Source: Actinomadura montaniterrae
GTDB lineage: Bacteria; Actinomycetota; Actinomycetes; Streptosporangiales; Streptosporangiaceae
DNA length: 64,000 nt
NCBI RefSeq assembly: GCF_008923365.1
Contig: NZ_WBMR01000015.1
Location: forward strand, 23,232-87,231
Direction: 5' to 3'
Part shown: positions 1 to 8,179 of the stretch, one piece after another
How positions within the stretch are numbered: the first letter of the stretch is position 1
Layout: each line of letters starts with the position of its first letter
Translations under genes and position numbers: made by a program
Notes under the pieces: model-generated
What the model saw: the letters and a program-made list of their open reading frames with translations, nothing else
Databases searched by the model: none
What the model was told of the DNA's origin: nothing

Positions 1-17
1 GGGAGGCGTGTGGCGGG

Positions 18-809
18 CTAGGGGAGGCGGGAGCCGGGATGGATGAGGTTGACCGACAGGAGCAGCTCGCGGTCGGCGAGGATCTCCTCCGGGGCGCCCT
101 CCGCGACGATCCGGTGCTCCTCGGAGAACACCACGCAGCGGTCGGCGATGCGGGGCAGCACGTCCAGGTCGTGGGTCGCGTGCACGATCGTCTTCCCGGC
201 CGCGCCGAGCTGCTCGATCAGGTCGGTGAGCCAGTACTGCGAGCGGGGGTCGAGGGCCGCGGTCGGCTCGTCGAACAGCAGCACCTCGGGGTTCGTGGCC
301 AGCACCGACGCGATCGCGACGCGCTTCTTCTGCCCGCCGGACAGCTGGAACGGCGCCCGGTCCGCCAGCGCCGCGATGTCCAGCATCGCGATCACCTCGT
401 CGACCCGCGCGGACGCCTCGTCCGGGGCCAGCCCGAGCTGCAGCGGGCCGAACGCGATCTCCTCGCGGACGTTCGGGGAGAACACCTGCGCGTCGGAGTT
501 CTGGAACACGAACCCGACCCGGGACCGGAACGCCTGCGAGAACTGCTCGTCCTCCAGGGTGTCCTCGGTGACCGGATGCCCGAACGCGGTGAACGCGCCG
601 GAGCTCGGGAAGACCAGCCCGTCCAGCAGCTTGAGCAGCGTCGACTTGCCGCAGCCGTTGGCGCCGAGCAGCGCGACGCGCTCGCCGGGCCGGACCGTCA
701 GCGACACCCCGTCCAGCGCCGGATACCGGTCGAGGTAGGAGTAGCTGACATCACGGCATTCGAACGTGACGTCCGTGGCGAGGGTCTGCGGTGCCGCTTC
801 AGCTTCCAA
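18..809 (-). CDS. cbiO: Energy-coupling factor ABC transporter ATPase (nickel/cobalt)
   Basis: ATP-hydrolysing subunit of an ECF-type metal importer; it works on the inner face of the membrane with the CbiQ and CbiM proteins encoded just upstream. Seen: Walker A GANGCGKST at residues 49-57, Q-loop Gln near 103, signature LSGGQKKR near 156-163, Walker B VLLFDEPTAALD near 176-187; 263 residues is normal for CbiO/NikO. The only available start is a TTG at 809, and it overlaps the 3' end of cbiQ by 11 bases, so translation is probably coupled. The metal is inferred from the neighbours and the Nur-like site, not from this protein. Confidence 0.93.
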   Translation of the reverse strand: MEAEAAPQTLATDVTFECRDVSYSYLDRYPALDGVSLTVRPGERVALLGANGCGKSTLLKLLDGLVFPSSGAFTAFGHPVTEDTLEDEQFSQAFRSRVGFVFQNSDAQVFSPNVREEIAFGPLQLGLAPDEASARVDEVIAMLDIAALADRAPFQLSGGQKKRVAIASVLATNPEVLLFDEPTAALDPRSQYWLTDLIEQLGAAGKTIVHATHDLDVLPRIADRCVVFSEEHRIVAEGAPEEILADRELLLSVNLIHPGSRLP

Positions 810-1743
810 GAACGTGGTCCCCGATGAGAATCGCCGCGGCGAGCGCGGCGCAGCAGAGGGCGGCGGCGATGTCGAGGCCCCTCAGCCGGAACGACTGGAG
901 GGTCTTGGCGTCGCCGCGGTAGCCGCGCGCCGTCATCGCCTGGTGCACCTCTTCCGACAGTTGGTTCGCCTTGCCGAACAGCGCGCCGCCGCTGGCGCCG
1001 AGGAAGGCGCGGGCGCCGCCGTCGTGCTTGGCCGCCCCGATGGTACGGGACGTCCGCGCCTGGTACATGTCGGTGACGGTGTTGAGCAGCAGGAAGATGT
1101 ACCGGTACGCCATCCCGATGATCAGGATGAAGATCCGCGGGACGCCGACGGAGCGCAGCGCCGCGAGCAGCCGCACCCACGGCGTCGTCAGCGTCAGCAG
1201 CACCACCAGCGAGATCGACACCGCGACCCGGCTGACGATCAGACCCGCCGACGTCAGGCCCTGGCTGGTGAACCCCTCGGCGCGGCCGTGCCAGTGCCAC
1301 AGCGTCAGGACGACGTCCCCGTGCGTCACGACCGACAGCGTCGCGGGCAGCACCATGATCCCCGTGAAGATCGGCACGAACAGCCAGACCCGCTTGACGA
1401 AGAACCCGACCGGCAGCCGGGACGCGGCGGCGAGCGCCAGCGTCACCGCGTAGACGGCGACGAGCGTCGCGATGTTGCGGGCGAGCCCCGCCGCGACCAG
1501 CAGCACGATCACCGACAGGAACTTCACCCGCGGGTCGATCCGCTGGAGCAGGCCGTCCTGCCGCGCCGTGTCGTCGCTGAACATCACCTGGCGCAGCAGC
1601 CCGGCGCCGCCGTTCAGCGTCTTGCGCAGGTAGCTGCCCTTCTTCCGCTTGCCGACGCACCCGCAGGGGCACATCCCCAGCTCCGGCTGCAGCAGCCACT
1701 GCGGCACCTGGACCCGCTCGGAGACGGCCGCCTGCTCGCTCAC
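799..1743 (-). CDS. cbiQ: Energy-coupling factor transmembrane protein CbiQ/NikQ
   Basis: Transmembrane coupling (T) component that links the substrate-binding CbiM to the ATPase. About 314 residues with several hydrophobic helices from residue 70 on. The C-terminal cytoplasmic part contains the ARG motif (AMTARGYRG) that EcfT proteins use to contact the ATPase. The N-terminus carries a CPCGC cluster (Cys25, 27, 29) followed by a basic stretch, a possible metal-binding or accessory ribbon. Start is GTG at 1743, overlapping the cbiM stop as GTGA, so this is one operon with cbiM and cbiO. Confidence 0.92.
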   Translation of the reverse strand: MSEQAAVSERVQVPQWLLQPELGMCPCGCVGKRKKGSYLRKTLNGGAGLLRQVMFSDDTARQDGLLQRIDPRVKFLSVIVLLVAAGLARNIATLVAVYAVTLALAAASRLPVGFFVKRVWLFVPIFTGIMVLPATLSVVTHGDVVLTLWHWHGRAEGFTSQGLTSAGLIVSRVAVSISLVVLLTLTTPWVRLLAALRSVGVPRIFILIIGMAYRYIFLLLNTVTDMYQARTSRTIGAAKHDGGARAFLGASGGALFGKANQLSEEVHQAMTARGYRGDAKTLQSFRLRGLDIAAALCCAALAAAILIGDHVLGS

Positions 1744-2831
1744 GACTGCTCCACCGTCTCGTGCCGGCGGGACGCGCCGCGCCGCGCGGCGATCCAGCGG
1801 ACCGCCATGGTGATCAGGAAGATCGCGGCGCCGACGATCGCGATCCCGACCACCGCGGAGACGATGTAGCCGATCGTCGGGTGCGCGTCCGAGGTGAAGT
1901 CGTAGCCGTTGAACAGCGCGTGGTGCCAGAAGCCGTTGTACTTGTTCAACCCGCTCGGCACCGCCGACAGGCCGTACTTGTGCAGGTCGAGGTCCTCGGG
2001 GGCGTCCTCGCCGAACGCGCCGCCGGGCGCGAGCAGCCCGAGCGGGGTCAGCACGGCCATGACCGCGACCGCGCCGAGCGCGACGTACAGCGGACGGACA
2101 CGGCGCGGCCCCGCGGGCTTCTCGCCGGGCTTCTCGCCGGGCGCGGCAACGCCGGCGTGGTTGACGCGCAGCAGCGGGACGTTGGCGCGCTGCAGGTACG
2201 CGACGACGCCGCCGGTCAGGATGCCCTCGGCGATGCCCGCGATGGTCAGGTGCGCCAGCATCATCGCGGGGATCGTCTGGTCCAGGTGGTACGGCGCGTA
2301 CAGCGGCGCGCCCGCCGAGTTGTGGAACAGGTCGGGCTGGACGCCGAACTCGATCGCCGCCGCGAACGCCGCCGCGTTGATCCCCGCGTACCCGCCGGCG
2401 GCCGCGGCGAGGGCCCGGCGCGGCGCGGTCAGCTCGGACCGCCCGGCGATCAGCTTGTAGACCCCGTACCCGGCGAACGGCGCGAGGACGGCCATGTTCG
2501 CGCAGTTGAAGCCGAACGCCAGGACGCCGCCGTCCCCGAACAGCAGGGCCTGGAACCCCAGCGCCACGCTGACCGCGAGCACCGCCGCCCACGGCCCCAG
2601 CAAGATCGCGATGATGGTGGCGCCGATCGCGTGCGCGGTGGTGCCGTCCGGGATCGGGATGTTGAACATCATCACCAGGAAGCTGACGGCGGCCAGCACG
2701 GCCAGCGTCGGCACGTGCCGGTTGCGGACCACCCGCTGCACGCGGCGGACCGCGACCGCCCAGGCCGGCACGGCGATGACGTAGCCCACCGCGCAGGTCT
2801 GCGGACTGAGGTATCCGTCCGGAATGTGCAT
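1740..2831 (-). CDS. cbiM: Nickel/cobalt ECF substrate-binding protein CbiM (NikM) with NikN-like tail
   Basis: Substrate-specificity membrane component of the importer. The protein begins MHIPDGYLSP; in CbiM/NikM the N-terminal Met-His pair takes part in binding Ni(II) or Co(II), which fixes the start at ATG 2831 rather than at upstream in-frame starts. Residues 1-220 are the polytopic CbiM domain. After a charged linker (about 225-240) the C-terminal part (about 250-350) has a periplasmic segment and one last helix, resembling the NikN/PDGLE accessory protein fused on. First gene of cbiM-cbiQ-cbiO. A Nur-box-like sequence lies 39 bases upstream, so nickel is favoured over cobalt (inference). 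Confidence 0.92.
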   Translation of the reverse strand: MHIPDGYLSPQTCAVGYVIAVPAWAVAVRRVQRVVRNRHVPTLAVLAAVSFLVMMFNIPIPDGTTAHAIGATIIAILLGPWAAVLAVSVALGFQALLFGDGGVLAFGFNCANMAVLAPFAGYGVYKLIAGRSELTAPRRALAAAAGGYAGINAAAFAAAIEFGVQPDLFHNSAGAPLYAPYHLDQTIPAMMLAHLTIAGIAEGILTGGVVAYLQRANVPLLRVNHAGVAAPGEKPGEKPAGPRRVRPLYVALGAVAVMAVLTPLGLLAPGGAFGEDAPEDLDLHKYGLSAVPSGLNKYNGFWHHALFNGYDFTSDAHPTIGYIVSAVVGIAIVGAAIFLITMAVRWIAARRGASRRHETVEQS

Positions 2832-2870
2832 GCCCACCCACTCACGCTCAACGGCGCACAGAAGCCGCAG

Positions 2871-2887
2871 TTGCCACCTTCTCGCAA
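2871..2887 (-). promoter_or_regulatory. Candidate Nur (nickel-responsive Fur-family) box
   Basis: On the minus strand the 17 bases read TTGCGA-N5-TGGCAA. The Nur consensus described for Streptomyces coelicolor is tTGCaa-N5-ttGCAA, so spacing and the TTGC/GCAA cores match exactly and the inner bases partly. It lies 39 bases before the cbiM start, a normal place for repression. Assignment to Nur is inference; no nur gene is in the window. Confidence 0.6.
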
Positions 2888-2961
2888 TAAGGTAGTCGAA
2901 CCCGGGACACCCGGCCACAGTCGCCCCGCCAGGTAAGCCCACTGCGACCCTTTGGCCACTC

Positions 2962-3064
2962 CGCCCCCTGCCGCCCGCCCCCTGCCGCCCGCCCCCGGCC
3001 ACTCACCCCGCGCCGCTCGCGCCCGCGCCACTCACCCCCGCGCCGCTCGTGCCCGCGCCGTTCG
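2962..3064. repeat. GC-rich tandem repeats between cbiM and the glycosylase gene
   Basis: Two kinds of tandem repeat follow each other: a 14-base unit rich in C (about 2.3 copies, 2963-2996), then a 29/30-base unit in two nearly identical copies (3001-3029 and 3030-3059) starting a third. No open frame with codon bias typical of the region covers them. They sit in the 274-base space upstream of cbiM and downstream of the glycosylase gene. Nothing else is recognised here apart from the Nur-like site. Confidence 0.7.
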
Positions 3065-3105
3065 CGCCTGCCGCTCAGGCGCCCCGCCGCCCCACGGGCT
3101 CGGGT

Positions 3106-3882
3106 TCAGGCGGGCTGGCAGTGCCGGCACCACACGGTCATCCGGCCGGACGCGCGCCGCCGCGACAGCCGCGTCCCGCAGCGCGGGCAGGTGCCGTCGG
3201 GGTCGTCGCGGGCCCCGGTCAGCCAGGTCCGGCGGGGCGGTACCCGCTCCGCCTCGATCGACGCCCGCAGGACGTCCCGCATCGCCTTGTGCAGCGCCTT
3301 GATCCCGTCCTCGTCCAGGTCGCGGGCCTGCCGCAGCGGATCGATCCGGGCCCGCCAGCAGATCTCGTCGGCCAGCAGGTTGCCGAGCCCGGCGATCACC
3401 GACTGGTCCGTCAGCGCGGACTTGAGCCGCCCGCGGCGCTTCGCCAGCAGCCCGGCGAGATCGTCGCGGGACAGGTCCAGCGCGTCCGGGCCGAGGTCGG
3501 CCAGGCGGCGCTCCGCGTCCCGCTTGTCCCGGGCGAGCCGGACGCCCTGCAGTTTGCGCATGTCGCGGAAGCGCAGCTCACCGCCGTCGAGCCGCCACAC
3601 GACCCGGTCGTGCCGGTGCTCCGGCTCCCCCGCCGGATGCCACGACAGCGATCCGGTCATCCCGAAATGGAGGATCAGCACCGGGCCCTCGGCGGGCGCG
3701 ATCAGCCATTTGCCCTGCCTGCGCGGCTCCTCGAACCGGTGCCCGCGCAGCGCGCGCGCCAGCCGCTGCGCGCCCACCCCGCGCAGCACCCCGGCGTCGC
3801 GCACCTCGACGGACCGGATCCGGTCGCCGGCGTGCTCGGCGAGCACCCGGCGGAACCCCTCGACATCGGGCAGCTCCGGCAT
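3106..3882 (-). CDS. Fpg/Nei-family DNA glycosylase
   Basis: Base-excision repair enzyme that removes oxidised bases and nicks the abasic site. Seen: N-terminal MPELPDVEG, in which Pro2 is the Schiff-base nucleophile and Glu3 the acid; the helix-two-turn-helix region KSALTDQSVIAGLGNLLADE near 155-175; and a C-terminal zinc finger with CPRC and CRHC pairs. Length 258 is a little shorter than MutM (about 285), as is usual for actinobacterial Fpg/Nei paralogues. Substrate (8-oxoguanine or oxidised pyrimidines) cannot be told from the sequence. Stands alone. Confidence 0.93.
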   Translation of the reverse strand: MPELPDVEGFRRVLAEHAGDRIRSVEVRDAGVLRGVGAQRLARALRGHRFEEPRRQGKWLIAPAEGPVLILHFGMTGSLSWHPAGEPEHRHDRVVWRLDGGELRFRDMRKLQGVRLARDKRDAERRLADLGPDALDLSRDDLAGLLAKRRGRLKSALTDQSVIAGLGNLLADEICWRARIDPLRQARDLDEDGIKALHKAMRDVLRASIEAERVPPRRTWLTGARDDPDGTCPRCGTRLSRRRASGRMTVWCRHCQPA

Positions 3883-4043
3883 GCCGTCCCCATACCCGGT
3901 GTGCGCGTTCCGCGCCCCGGTTTGTCACCGTTGGCCATAGCCCGGGGCCCCGCGCGGGGTTACGTTTCGGTAGGCCGAATCCGAAACGATCGCTATTCGA
4001 TTCGACGTCGCATGCCCGACCACCCCACCCCCCGGGAGCCCCC

Positions 4044-5144
4044 ATGCGCCGCAGGCCCGCCGCCGTCGCGCTCGCCACCGCCCTCACCCTCGGCCTCACC
4101 GCCGCCCCCGCGCTCGCCACGCCCGGACCACCCGTCTCGCCGTCCGCCGCGGCCGCCCTCGAAGCGGCGAAGCTGCCCAACTTCGACCCGCTCACCCCGT
4201 CCGCGAACCCCGTCGAGCTGACCAGCGACCCGCACGACCTCGGCAAGGTCACCTACACCTACAACGGCCAGACGCACACGGTGCGGGACTACCTGAACCG
4301 CGCCGCGCAGGGCTTCGTCGTCCTGGACGGAAGCAAGATCGTCGACGAGTGGTACGCCCCCGGCTACTCCCAGGACTCGCTGTTCCAGTCCTGGTCGATG
4401 GCCAAGTCCTACACCGCCGACGCGATCGGCGTCGCCCTCGGCGAAGGCAGGATCCGCTCGATCGACGACACCGCCGGCGCCTACGTCCCCGAGCTCGCCA
4501 ACACCGCCTACGGGGCCGTGACGATCCGCAACCTGCTCCGCATGGCGTCCGGGATCGCCTGGAACGAGACCGTCGACGACGTCCCGCTGCACGTCGGCGT
4601 CAGCCTCGGCCTCTACAGCACCCTTCAGTTCGCCGCGACGCGCACCAAGGCCGTCGACCAGGGCACCCAGTTCAACTACACGAGCCTGAACACCGCCGTG
4701 CTCGCGCTCGTCCTCCAGCGCGCCACCGGCCAGCCGTACTACCGGTACCTCCAGGACAAGATCTGGGGCCCCGGCGGCATGGCCGCCACCGCCTACGTCG
4801 GCAACGACTCCCACGGCGACGCCCTCGGCTACTGCTGCATCTACGCGACCGACCGCGACTTCGCCCGCATGGGCAAGCTCATGCTGGACGGCGGGCGCGG
4901 CGTCGTCCCGGCGTCCTGGGTGGCGCAGGTGGGCACGCCGTCCGGCGTCAGCCCGTCCTACGGGCTCGGCTGGTGGATCGACGGCACGGACGGCTACTAC
5001 GCCAGCGGCCTCGGCGGCCAGCTCATCTACGTCTCGACGAAGTACCACGTCGTGATCGTCAAGAGCACGTTCCTCAACCCGGACGAGGGCGAGACCCTGC
5101 CCGCCTTCCGCGCCGTCGCCGCCGAGGTCGCCCGCACCCGCTGA
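4044..5144 (+). CDS. Secreted serine hydrolase (class C beta-lactamase / NylB-like fold)
   Basis: Penicillin-binding-protein-like esterase or amidase, exported by a Sec signal peptide (residues 1-25, ending APALA). The catalytic SxxK tetrad is SMAK at 118-121; the second motif is Tyr212 in YTSLN; ASGIAWNE near 168-175 is typical of the 6-aminohexanoate-dimer-hydrolase/EstB group. Length 366 fits. Likely substrates are small esters or amides; a true beta-lactamase role is not supported. Convergent with the next gene, only nine bases apart. Confidence 0.88.
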   Translation: MRRRPAAVALATALTLGLTAAPALATPGPPVSPSAAAALEAAKLPNFDPLTPSANPVELTSDPHDLGKVTYTYNGQTHTVRDYLNRAAQGFVVLDGSKIVDEWYAPGYSQDSLFQSWSMAKSYTADAIGVALGEGRIRSIDDTAGAYVPELANTAYGAVTIRNLLRMASGIAWNETVDDVPLHVGVSLGLYSTLQFAATRTKAVDQGTQFNYTSLNTAVLALVLQRATGQPYYRYLQDKIWGPGGMAATAYVGNDSHGDALGYCCIYATDRDFARMGKLMLDGGRGVVPASWVAQVGTPSGVSPSYGLGWWIDGTDGYYASGLGGQLIYVSTKYHVVIVKSTFLNPDEGETLPAFRAVAAEVARTR

Positions 5145-5153
5145 GCCCGCCCG

Positions 5154-5678
5154 TCACTCCGCCACGTGCGGATTGACGAACACGTCCTTGATCTCCGCCG
5201 CCGTCAGGTCCGTGCGCCCGGTCAGGTCGTTGCGCGGATCGGCGAACCGGAACCGGTACCCGCCGGGAGGCAGATGCCCGATCTCCCACCAGTTCCCGTC
5301 CAGGTCCTTGAGGTAGAACGAGTACACGCCGTGCTGCCGCACCGGCTTGTTCAGCTCCTTGACGCCGTACTCGTCCGCGACCTCGCTGATCGCCCGGTAC
5401 GCCTCGTCCACTTCCTCATCGCTGCCCACGTCAAGCCCATTGTGATAAAGCAGCGGCATATCCGGCCGGTCCGGTTTCGATTCCACGCACACATACGTGT
5501 GGTCGCCACCGAGGCGAATGTAGAGCGCCGCCTTCATCGGCTGGACGACCTCCAGCCCGAGGACCTCCTCGTAGAAGCGGCGGCTGGCGGCGACATCGGT
5601 GATCTTGAGCGTTCCGTGGGACAGGAACCGCGTCTTCACCGCGGGTTCCTTCGACGAACGCTGCGTGATCCCGGGCAT
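5154..5678 (-). CDS. VOC-family (glyoxalase/dioxygenase-fold) protein
   Basis: Single vicinal-oxygen-chelate domain: beta-alpha-beta opening HGTLKITDVAASRRFYEEVLGLE, then DLDGNWWEIG typical of the second metal-ligand strand. The His near the start and Glu in WWEIG are the usual metal ligands. Start chosen at ATG 5678 because GGAG lies six bases upstream; ATG 5690 in frame is possible. Substrate unknown. Not clearly in an operon. Confidence 0.83.
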   Translation of the reverse strand: MPGITQRSSKEPAVKTRFLSHGTLKITDVAASRRFYEEVLGLEVVQPMKAALYIRLGGDHTYVCVESKPDRPDMPLLYHNGLDVGSDEEVDEAYRAISEVADEYGVKELNKPVRQHGVYSFYLKDLDGNWWEIGHLPPGGYRFRFADPRNDLTGRTDLTAAEIKDVFVNPHVAE

Positions 5679-5800
5679 GGACGTCTCCATTCACCATCGA
5701 CGGCGATGCCCCCATTCCATGCCAGCCGACGACCCATGTCCATAATGTCGAAAAAACAAGCACCCTCCCGCGGCCCCCTCCCATCCCGCCGCCCTCAGGT

Positions 5801-6355
5801 TCATCCGCGCCAGGCGAGCAACCTGTCGACGTGTCGCCGCCGCAGCCCTTCGGCGGGAGAGACGGGGACGAGGCGGATACCGCGATGCGGCCAGGCCTGG
5901 CGCCGGGCCCTGAACGGGATGACGTCGTCCAGCCAGGCAAAGCGGCGCCCGTCCGCGTGCCGGAGGATCGGCGCCCATTTCCGCATCCGGGGGAGCTGCG
6001 TCACCGGCAGCCTCGGATCGTCGGGCCGGTACCTGTAGGCCGTCAACGCCACGTAGGGCAGCTCGGGCAGCCCGAGAAGAGGACCGATATAGGTGTTGGC
6101 GTGCTCCTCCCAAGTGCTCGCCCAGACCAGTTCGTAACACTCCCCCAGCTCGGCCAGCCATTCGGCGTGCTCACCCGAAAGGCGGACGGTGATCCGGATG
6201 CGGTGCTCGGCGAAGTCCTCCGGACGGCTGGGCGCCTCCGGATTCAGCACGCCGTCAATGTCCAGGTACAACACAGGCTTCGCCGAGGGTCGGGTGCCCG
6301 GGCGCGGGATTCCGCCGATGCCCCACGTCATGGGCAGATCATGCCGCACGGCCAT
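5801..6355 (-). CDS. HAD-like domain protein
   Basis: Small protein (184 aa) with an N-terminal HAD-type motif I, VLYLDIDGVLNP, where the first Asp would be the nucleophile. Further segments WASTWEEHAN and FAWLDD resemble the later HAD motifs of the small secondary-metabolism-associated HAD group. Start at ATG 6355 is set by GGAGAG six bases upstream; a longer frame upstream lacks this. Predicted phosphatase-like, substrate unknown. Same strand and 68 bases downstream of a small ORF at 6424-6579. Confidence 0.75.
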   Translation of the reverse strand: MAVRHDLPMTWGIGGIPRPGTRPSAKPVLYLDIDGVLNPEAPSRPEDFAEHRIRITVRLSGEHAEWLAELGECYELVWASTWEEHANTYIGPLLGLPELPYVALTAYRYRPDDPRLPVTQLPRMRKWAPILRHADGRRFAWLDDVIPFRARRQAWPHRGIRLVPVSPAEGLRRRHVDRLLAWRG

Positions 6356-6423
6356 TGCGCTCTCCGCGCCGTCTCGCCATTCGGGGGTTCTGAGCGCTGC
6401 GGTTTTGAGGACGTCGAGGGGGT

Positions 6424-6579
6424 TCACCGGGCGGCGTGGTCGCGGATGGACGCGACGGAGACGCCGCCGTCCGGGTGGCAGGACGGATCCGGGTCGGACG
6501 GCTGGACGACCGCCAGCGCGCGGAGCGCGGCGGACCGGGCGAGGGCCCGGTCGGGGCCGAGGATCCGCGCCGCCCACAT
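6424..6579 (-). CDS. Small hypothetical protein (51 aa)
   Basis: A short frame starting with ATG at 6579 and ending TGA at 6424. It begins MWAARILGPDRALARSAALR. Nearly every codon ends in G or C, as in the coding DNA around it, which argues for real coding sequence. No Shine-Dalgarno sequence is obvious, and the same frame stays open for some codons upstream, so it could also be the end of a decayed longer gene. No family recognised. Confidence 0.5.
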   Translation of the reverse strand: MWAARILGPDRALARSAALRALAVVQPSDPDPSCHPDGGVSVASIRDHAAR

Positions 6580-6622
6580 CTGCGCGTCCGCGTCTAGCCG
6601 AGACCTGCGGGTATCGCGCGGA

Positions 6623-7213
6623 TCACGAGGTGGCGGTGGCGGTCAGGCGGGCGTAGGCCAGTACGTGGGAGCCCAGGGCGAAGGACACCAGGGCCGGGCT
6701 CGCGGTGGCGGGGACGCCGGCGTCCGGGACGTCCAGGGCCAGCACGGTGATCTCGTAGTGGTGCGGACGGTCCCCGGCGGGTGGGCAGGGGCCCAGGTAG
6801 CCGGCGGTCCCGGCGTCGTTGACGCCCGCGGCGGCGCCGACCGGGACGGACGTGGCGGTGGCGGGCAGGTCGCGCACCGACCAGTGCCAGAAGCCGCTGC
6901 CGGTGGGGGCGTCGGGGTCGAACATGGTGACGGCGAAGCTCCGCGTCCCGGCGGGGGCGCCGGACCAGGACAGCCGGGGCGGGACGTTCCCGCCGGTGCA
7001 GCCGAACGCGTCGGCGTACGAGGCGGCCGGGAACGTCCCGCGGGCCAGGTCGGGGCTGGTGACGCGGAAGTGCGCGGCCTGTTTCGGGATCGCGGTGCGT
7101 ACCTTGTGGTACCCGAAGGCGGGGGCGGTCTGGGCGGACGCGGCGGTCACGGACGCGGCGGTGACGGCGGCGACGGCGGCGGCGGTCAGGGCGGTGACGA
7201 CTCGTTTCCTCAT
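6623..7213 (-). CDS. Secreted YbhB/YbcL-type PEBP (Raf kinase inhibitor-like) protein
   Basis: Phosphatidylethanolamine-binding-protein fold, 196 aa, with a signal peptide (MRKRVVTALTAAAVAAV... to about residue 32). Seen: FDPDAPTGSGFWHWSV, the family ligand-site block, and HHYEITVLALD near the C-terminus. Exported; function in bacteria is unclear. Start at ATG 7213 rather than upstream in-frame starts because the signal peptide begins there. Divergent from the MLTR-type regulator gene at 7315; a 7-base direct repeat lies between them, so that regulator may control this gene. Confidence 0.88.
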   Translation of the reverse strand: MRKRVVTALTAAAVAAVTAASVTAASAQTAPAFGYHKVRTAIPKQAAHFRVTSPDLARGTFPAASYADAFGCTGGNVPPRLSWSGAPAGTRSFAVTMFDPDAPTGSGFWHWSVRDLPATATSVPVGAAAGVNDAGTAGYLGPCPPAGDRPHHYEITVLALDVPDAGVPATASPALVSFALGSHVLAYARLTATATS

Positions 7214-7241
7214 GGCCGCAACGATCCCGGCGTCTCGGAGG

Positions 7242-7269
7242 CTGGTACAGGTCGTCCGCATCCTGGTAC
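7242..7269. promoter_or_regulatory. Direct repeat CTGGTAC in divergent promoter
   Basis: CTGGTAC occurs at 7242-7248 and again at 7263-7269, exactly 21 bases apart (two helical turns), in the 101-base space between the PEBP gene and the MLTR-type regulator. A regulator dimer pair on one face of the DNA would fit; it is a candidate operator only. Confidence 0.4.
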
Positions 7270-7314
7270 GCGGAGTGCCACCCTCACCGGCCCGGAATGC
7301 GCCATCCTGGGACG

Positions 7315-8157
7315 ATGACGGCACGGCGCGGCGAACTGGCGGCCTTCCTGCGGGCCGCGCGGGAACGGGTCCGCCCGGCGGACGTGGGGCTTCCCGACCT
7401 GGGGCGCCGCCGCACGCCCGGCCTGCGCCGGCAGGAGGTCGCGGAGCTCGCGGCGGTGAGCGTCGACTGGTACGTCCGGCTGGAGCAGGGCCGGGTCGGG
7501 ACGCCAGGATCGGGGGTGCTGGACGGTATCGCGGCGGCGCTGCTGCTGTCCCCGGCGGAGCGCGTCCACCTGCACCTGATCGCGCGCGGCGAGGCGCCGC
7601 CGCAGCAGCACGTCCCGGCGCCGCTCGGCGGGAGCCTGCGCGCCGTCCTCGACGGGATGCCGCTGCTGCCCGCCTACGTGGTGGACTTCCGGTTCGACAT
7701 CCTGGGCCGCAACGCGGCGGCGGCCGCGCTGTTCGGCCCCAAGTTCGGCCACGGGCGGCTCGGCAACACGGCCCGCATGCTGTTCCTGGATCCGGAGACC
7801 CGCGAGACGAACCTCGACTGGGCGGCGTTCGCCGCCGAGATGGTCGGCAACCTGCGCGTCAACCAGGCCCGGCACCCGGACGACGCGCACCTCGCCGAGC
7901 TGATCGCCGAGCTGCGGACGGCGAGCCGCGAGTTCGCGGCGTGGTGGGACGACCAGCACGTCCACGAGCGGTCGCGGGGCACGAAGCGGATCCGGCACGC
8001 GACGGCCGGCACGATGACGGTCGCCTACGACATGCTCGCCGCGCTGGACGGCTCCGACCAGCGGCTCTTCGTCCTCACCCCGGCGGACGAGCCGGCCGAG
8101 CGGGCGCTGCGCACCCTGGTCGCGGCGCACGCCACCGCGCTGGCCAGCGCCGGCTGA
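7315..8157 (+). CDS. XRE-type regulator with MmyB-like ligand-binding domain (MLTR)
   Basis: Transcription factor with an N-terminal helix-turn-helix (about residues 1-75, TPGLRRQEVAELAAVSVDWYVRLEQGR) and a C-terminal MmyB-like PAS-type domain (about 105-275), the arrangement known from actinobacterial MLTR proteins that sense a fatty-acid-like ligand and control the neighbouring divergent gene. Start ATG 7315 preferred; an in-frame ATG six codons upstream is possible. 280 aa is normal. Confidence 0.9.
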   Translation: MTARRGELAAFLRAARERVRPADVGLPDLGRRRTPGLRRQEVAELAAVSVDWYVRLEQGRVGTPGSGVLDGIAAALLLSPAERVHLHLIARGEAPPQQHVPAPLGGSLRAVLDGMPLLPAYVVDFRFDILGRNAAAAALFGPKFGHGRLGNTARMLFLDPETRETNLDWAAFAAEMVGNLRVNQARHPDDAHLAELIAELRTASREFAAWWDDQHVHERSRGTKRIRHATAGTMTVAYDMLAALDGSDQRLFVLTPADEPAERALRTLVAAHATALASAG

Positions 8158-8160
8158 CCT

Positions 8161-8177
8161 CGCGGCCGCCGGCCGCG
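8161..8177. terminator. Short hairpin between convergent genes
   Basis: CGCGGCC-GCC-GGCCGCG, a perfect 7-bp stem with 3-base loop, fills the 22-base space between the MLTR-type gene and the HEAT-repeat gene. No T-tract; candidate two-way terminator. Confidence 0.45.
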
Positions 8178-8179
8178 CG

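Noticed and set aside
2885..2925. A GGGTTCGA-containing stretch upstream of cbiM that recalls a tRNA T-arm
   Set aside because: The bases on the two sides do not pair as a T-stem and no other tRNA arms can be found.
2832..3105. Cobalamin riboswitch before cbiM
   Set aside because: I looked for the conserved B12 box and core on the minus strand and did not see it; the Nur-like site explains regulation better.
4044..5144. Beta-lactamase resistance gene
   Set aside because: SxxK is shared by many esterases; ASGIAWNE and YTSLN fit the NylB/EstB group better.
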